From Ascoidea rubescens DSM 1968 (lineage: Eukaryota; Ascomycota; Saccharomycetes; Ascoideales; Ascoideaceae), in NCBI RefSeq assembly GCF_001661345.1, contig NW_017962919.1, positions 372,001-436,000 on the forward strand: a stretch of 64,000 nt of DNA. The letters run 5' to 3'. Position 1 is the stretch's first letter, and each line of letters starts with the position of its first letter. Under the pieces are notes generated by a model that did not search any database, was not told the DNA's origin, and worked only from the letters and a program-made list of their open reading frames with translations. Below, piece by piece: positions 60,145 to 64,000 of the stretch. A program made the translations under genes and the position numbers.

Positions 60145-62796
60145 ATGTCTGCTGAAGAAGAGTCCATTTTCCGTATGTTTTCATCTTCATTTGGCTCTTT
60201 GACCACCATTGACTCAAGCACAAACTAACATTCAATCCCACCATCTCTTTTGCTATTGCTCTATTGTTAATTTTTGACTAATGTAGGTTCTGCGGAAATG
60301 TCATTGATCCAATTGTATATTCCCAATGAGATATCAAGGGAAACTGTTTATTCCTTGGGAAGTCTGGGCTTGATTCAATTTAACGATTTAAACAAAAAAA
60401 TCAACTCCTTTCAAAGAAATTTCATAAAGGAAATCAGAAAACTAGATGAAGTTGAAAGACAATATAGATTCTTTAAATCCAAACTAGACTCTAAAAGTAT
60501 TTCACTAATCGATGACCAATACCAGTTGGATGCCAATCCCATCGATACCTTCAATATTATAAAAGAAAGTGAAATCGATACCTATATCGAAAATGCGACT
60601 TTTTTAGAAAAAAGGTTGATCCAATTAATTGACTCTTCGGAATCCTTACAGTTTAAAAAAATGAAATTGGAAGAATTAAGATACGTTCTCTCAAATTCTG
60701 CCACTTTCTTGGACAGAAAGGAAACCACTGCTAACTTTCAAAGAAACTCAATCATCTCATTTAACGATCTACAAAATTCTACAAACAATTTATCCAACCC
60801 TCCAGATTTTGATGACCATTACGATATCGATGATAATATTCAATTCATCACTGGCGTCATTCCCAGAGAAAATTTCGTTTTTTTGCAGCAAATTCTTTGG
60901 AGAACTCTCAGAGGTAATTTAATCCTCAACTCAATAGAAATTGAGTCTCCAATTTATGATCCTGTCTCTAAAAAATTCATCTCGAAAAACTTTTTTATCA
61001 TTTTTTCTCATGGTAATTTGATCTTAAATAAAATTAAAAAAATTTGTGAAAGTTTAAGCTCAAACCTATACGTTATTCAATTTGATAAGGTAAAGAGATC
61101 TTCAACTTTCTTGGAAACTAACCAAAACTTAAATGATCTAAATTTAGTGCTCAACCAAACTGTTCAAACTTTAGACACTGAATTAATCGCCATCTCAAAA
61201 GTCCTCACTGGTTGGTCTCAAACTATTAAAAAGGAAAAATCAATTTATAAAATCTTAAACCTATTCAACTATGATGTTAATAGGAAAACGCTTATAGCTG
61301 AAGGCTGGGTACCAACAAATCAACTTCTAAACATTAAATCAATTTTAAAAAAAATCACTGATTCCTCCGGTTCAAGTGATATCCTAATCATCTTGAATGT
61401 CTTATCAACAAATAAGACTCCCCCTACTTATCACAAGACAAATAAATTCACAAATGCTTTTCAAAATATCTGTGATGCTTATGGTGTAGCCACCTACAGA
61501 GAAGTTAACCCTGGTTTACCAACAATTATTACTTTTCCCTTTATGTTTGCTATCATGTTTGGTGATTTAGGTCATGGCTTTTTACTATTCTTAGCTGCTT
61601 TGCCCTTTATAATCAATGAAAAAAAAATTTCCCAAATGAAAAGAGATGATATGTTTGATATGGCTTTTTCTGGTAGATACATCATTTTATTAATGGGTAT
61701 CTTTTCAATGTACACTGGTTTGATGTATAACGATATTTTCAGTCTTTCAATGACTTTCTTTAAATCAGGTTGGAAATGGCCAGAACATTTTGAAGTCGGT
61801 GAATCAATCGAAGCAACTCAAACTGGTGTTTACTTTTGGGGTGTAGACTCCATTTGGCATGGTTCTGATAATGCTTTATTATTCTTAAACTCCTATAAAA
61901 TGAAATTGTCTATTATAATGGGTTTCATTCACATGGCTTATTCATACATGTTTTCTTTAGTAAATTATATTCATTTTAAATCTGTCATTGATATTGTTGG
62001 TAATTTCATACCTGGTTTATTGTTCATGTGGAGTATTTTTGGTTATTTAACTATTTGTATTGTCTATAAATGGACCATTGACTGGGTTGAAATTGAAAAA
62101 CCTGCGCCAAGTTTATTAAATATGTTGATCTCAATGTTCTTATCTCCCGGACAAATTGATCAACCTTTATACGATGGTCAAAAACAACTCCAAGTTTTCC
62201 TTCTAATTATTGCTTTAATTTGTATTCCTTGTCTTTTGGCTGTCAAACCTCTATATTTGAAAAGAAAAATTGATCAAAAGACCCAATATCAAACAATTGA
62301 AGATGCTTCTCCAATCGTGTCTTCTGACACCCATATTGGCAATGAAAATTATGATAACGACGTTGAAAATCACAATGGTGAAGAAGATGATGAAGATAGT
62401 GAGCATGGAGATCATGATGAAAATTTCGGTGATATCATGATTCACCAAGTTATTCATACAATTGAATTTTGTCTTAATTGCGTTTCACATACTGCTTCTT
62501 ATTTGCGTTTATGGGCTTTATCGTTGGCTCATGCTCAACTTTCTCAAGTTTTATACACAATGACATTAGCTAATTCTTTTGAAATGAAAGGTTTTTTGGG
62601 AGTGTTTATGACATTTTTCTTGTTCTCCATGTGGTTTGTCTTAACAGTATGTGTCCTAGTTGTTATGGAAGGAACTTCAGCTATGTTACATAGTTTAAGA
62701 TTGCATTGGGTTGAAAGTATGAGTAAATTTTTCGAAGGTGAAGGTTATGCTTATGAACCGTATTCTTTCGATACTATTTTACAAGAGGAAATTTAA
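60145..62796 (+). CDS. VPH1: V-ATPase subunit a (Vph1-type), spliced
   Basis: A two-exon gene: exon 1 is 60145-60172 and exon 2 is 60287-62796, giving 845 residues. The joined N-terminus MSAEEESIFRSAEMSLIQLY matches S. cerevisiae Vph1 (AEKEEAIFRSAEMALVQFY), which confirms the splice. Subunit a is the membrane stator of the vacuolar H+-ATPase; its cytosolic N-half binds the V1 stalks, and its C-half lines the proton half-channels. The C-half has about eight membrane segments, with the essential Arg at about residue 750 in YLRLWALSLAHAQLS. Other conserved parts are GLPTIITFPFMFAIMFGDLG, YKMKLSIIMGFIHM and SAMLHSLRLHWVESMSKFF. Length suits Vph1 (840) better than Stv1 (890). Without the intron, the gene would be predicted nine residues short or with a false start. 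Confidence 0.95.
60173..60286 (+). other. VPH1: Intron of VPH1 (114 bases)
   Basis: The donor is GTATGT (60173-60178) and the acceptor TAG ends at 60286. It splits codon 10 (C/GT, Arg) after its first base. Branch candidates are AACTAAC at about 60223-60229 and GACTAAT at 60276-60282, the latter only four bases before the acceptor's end. Confidence 0.92.
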
Positions 62797-63185
62797 AGTT
62801 CAGTTGAATTTGAGAACTTGAAATAATTCAATTGAAAAGATTAAAACAAAAGCTCTTAAATATCACCAAAAAATAAACAAAAAAACAAGACAAAAAACAA
62901 GACAAAAAACAAAAGGCTAAAAATTAAAAACGAAACATGATCAACCTTCCTATTTACTACCTTAATTTTATGGTTTAATTCTTGTCAAAGATTAAAACAT
63001 TAAAACTATTTTGGTTTCCGGTAAATCCCTTTCAAAATATTTTTTAAACAATAAAAAGAATTAACGTTTTCCGACTCTAATTACATTTTATTTACATTTT
63101 TTTGAAAAGTATTTAGTTTAATTGATTTTTTTTATATACTATCAATCTACATTTATTATTCATTTCTTTTTGTTGAGATTCGGTA

Positions 63186-63191
63186 CACGTG
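63186..63191. promoter_or_regulatory. CACGTG E-box upstream of the MTR3/RNA-like region
   Basis: ACACGTGATT lies about 20 bases before a TATATA and about 350 bases before the MTR3 ATG. It could serve either MTR3 or the putative RNA gene. Confidence 0.4.
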
Positions 63192-63289
63192 ATTAAAATT
63201 CAGTAAGCATATATAGATTAGTTCTCTCTCGTGTATCCCTTTTTCGTAAAAAAAATAGAGGATAAGTTTAAATTAAGATAATTTAAAAA

Positions 63290-63450
63290 GGTGACAATAA
63301 GGAACAGACCGTAAGACTTATAGAGTAGCAAGTATGGCTTATTTCCAAGGGGAAACGAACTTTCCAGACGTCACGTTACCCACCTTAAATAGGGTAGAAT
63401 CCGAAGACTTTTACTATAACACGGCGGGTAACTCCTCAATTTTTTTGTAG
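63290..63450 (+). ncRNA. Possible small RNA gene with Sm-like site, identity unknown
   Basis: This patch is less AT-rich than its flanks. GTTACCCACC (63375-63384) can pair with GGCGGGTAAC (63423-63432), nine of ten bases matching. A smaller hairpin pairs GGAAA (63351-63355) with TTTCC (63361-63365). The stem is followed by AATTTTTTTG (63438-63447), like an Sm site or a Pol III stop. A TATATA lies about 80 bases upstream. It matches no snRNA, RNase P or SRP RNA signature that I could recognise. The exact ends are guesses. Confidence 0.3.
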
Positions 63451-63541
63451 TTTTTTTTGATTGGTGTTGAAAAGTTTAACATGTTAAAACAGACTACCTC
63501 CATATTTTTGACATTTATTACTGCATTGAAAAGATTTGAGC

Positions 63542-64000
63542 ATGAATATTGGAGACAGAAGAAGAATAATTGGACCAGTCAATGCAAGGGCTCTATACTT
63601 TGAAAACTCAAAACCAAAAGAATCAATACATCATACTAGAAAGAAAAATAATGAAATCAGACCTTTTTTCATACAAACTGGTCTTTTAACCAATCCAAAT
63701 GGATCGGCTTATTTGGAAATAGATAATACATTAATATTAGTATCTATCTTTGGACCAAGACCCATAAAAGGTCCATTTATGAACAAGGCTTGTTTCCAGG
63801 TTGAAACAAAATTTTTACCATATGTTAATCAGCCAAATTATTTGAGCAAGGCTTACTTATTCAATACTAATAATAATGCGACTGAAGAGGATGTAAATAT
63901 TAGAAGAAATTTGGATATTACTGGCGGCAGTTATAGCTCTTACTCAAATATTGAGCAAAAAATCTCAAGTTATATTCACTCAGCTTTTTTGCCTTCGATA
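63542..64000 (+). CDS. MTR3: RNA exosome ring subunit Mtr3 (5' part, cut by window edge)
   Basis: An open frame of 153 codons from the ATG at 63542, running off the window's end. The N-terminus MNIGDRRRIIGPVNARALYF closely matches S. cerevisiae Mtr3 ([20 protein letters not shown]). The segment QTGLLTNPNGSAYLEIDNTL and then VSIFGPRPIKGPF fits the RNase PH-like fold (yeast: HTGFIENCNGSALVEA; AVYGPRSIRGSF). Mtr3 pairs with Rrp42 in the hexameric exosome ring that also contains Rrp46, another gene in this window. S. cerevisiae Mtr3 is 250 residues, so about 100 residues should lie beyond the edge. Confidence 0.9.
   Translation, partial: MNIGDRRRIIGPVNARALYFENSKPKESIHHTRKKNNEIRPFFIQTGLLTNPNGSAYLEIDNTLILVSIFGPRPIKGPFMNKACFQVETKFLPYVNQPNYLSKAYLFNTNNNATEEDVNIRRNLDITGGSYSSYSNIEQKISSYIHSAFLPSI

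Larger units (their letters stand above)
62797..63541. other. Intergenic region VPH1-MTR3
   Basis: The first part is the AT-rich VPH1 3' end, with an ACAAGACAAAAA repeat near 62885-62910. A CACGTGA site, a TATATA at about 63210 and an RNA-like element near 63290-63450 follow; these are listed separately. Confidence 0.5.

Noticed and set aside
63400-63447. U5 snRNA reading of ACTTTTACT plus Sm-like site
   Set aside because: The invariant U5 loop is GCCTTTTAC; here it is GACTTTTAC. The distance to the Sm-like site is also about half of that in known U5 RNAs.

Overview
The window is nuclear DNA from a budding yeast (Saccharomycotina). It is AT-rich and gene-dense, and most genes are single open frames. 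Two genes carry short introns with a GTATGT donor and an AG acceptor. Nearly every recognisable protein resembles a Saccharomyces cerevisiae protein, but many are swollen by Asn-rich runs coded by AAT/AAC repeats. The few CTG codons at conserved positions read best as Leu, so I see no sign of a CUG-Ser code, although CTG is very rare. I cannot name the genus. I see no transposon, tRNA, rRNA or CRISPR array.

Layout, left to right (strand in brackets): OXA1 (+); mitochondrial aldehyde dehydrogenase (+); peroxisomal D-amino-acid oxidase (-); an acidic orphan (-); a small basic repeat protein (+); MCM3 (-); a 2.4 kb intergenic region; a five-finger C2H2 protein (+); CTP synthase (+); RTT109 (-); RRP46 (-); DAL81 (+); SRS2 (+); isocitrate lyase (-); PET117 with an intron (+); an F-box/LRR protein (-); DED1 (+); ATG29 (-); a possible Slm4/Ego3-like protein (+); a WD40 protein with a DCAF4-like N-terminus (+); a helical/coiled-coil protein (-); REV3 (+); a CRH1-type cell-wall transglycosylase (-); VPH1 with an intron (+); and the 5' part of MTR3 (+), cut by the window edge.

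The genes do not form operons. Functional themes recur: genome replication and repair (MCM3, RTT109, SRS2, REV3), RNA exosome (RRP46, MTR3), mitochondrial respiration (OXA1, PET117), C2 and peroxisomal metabolism (ALD, ICL1, the oxidase), nitrogen and autophagy control (DAL81, ATG29, possibly EGO), and the vacuole and cell wall (VPH1, CRH1).

The most notable features that the genes do not explain are these. Five GC-rich islands sit only in promoter regions. Two short introns create tiny first exons. A start-stop codon pair lies just upstream of REV3. Two intergenic stretches have RNA-like hairpins. Asn-rich inflation takes ATG29 to about three times the usual length. I found no clearly new multi-gene system; the best leads for novelty are the GC islands, the RNA-like element near the right end and several orphan proteins.
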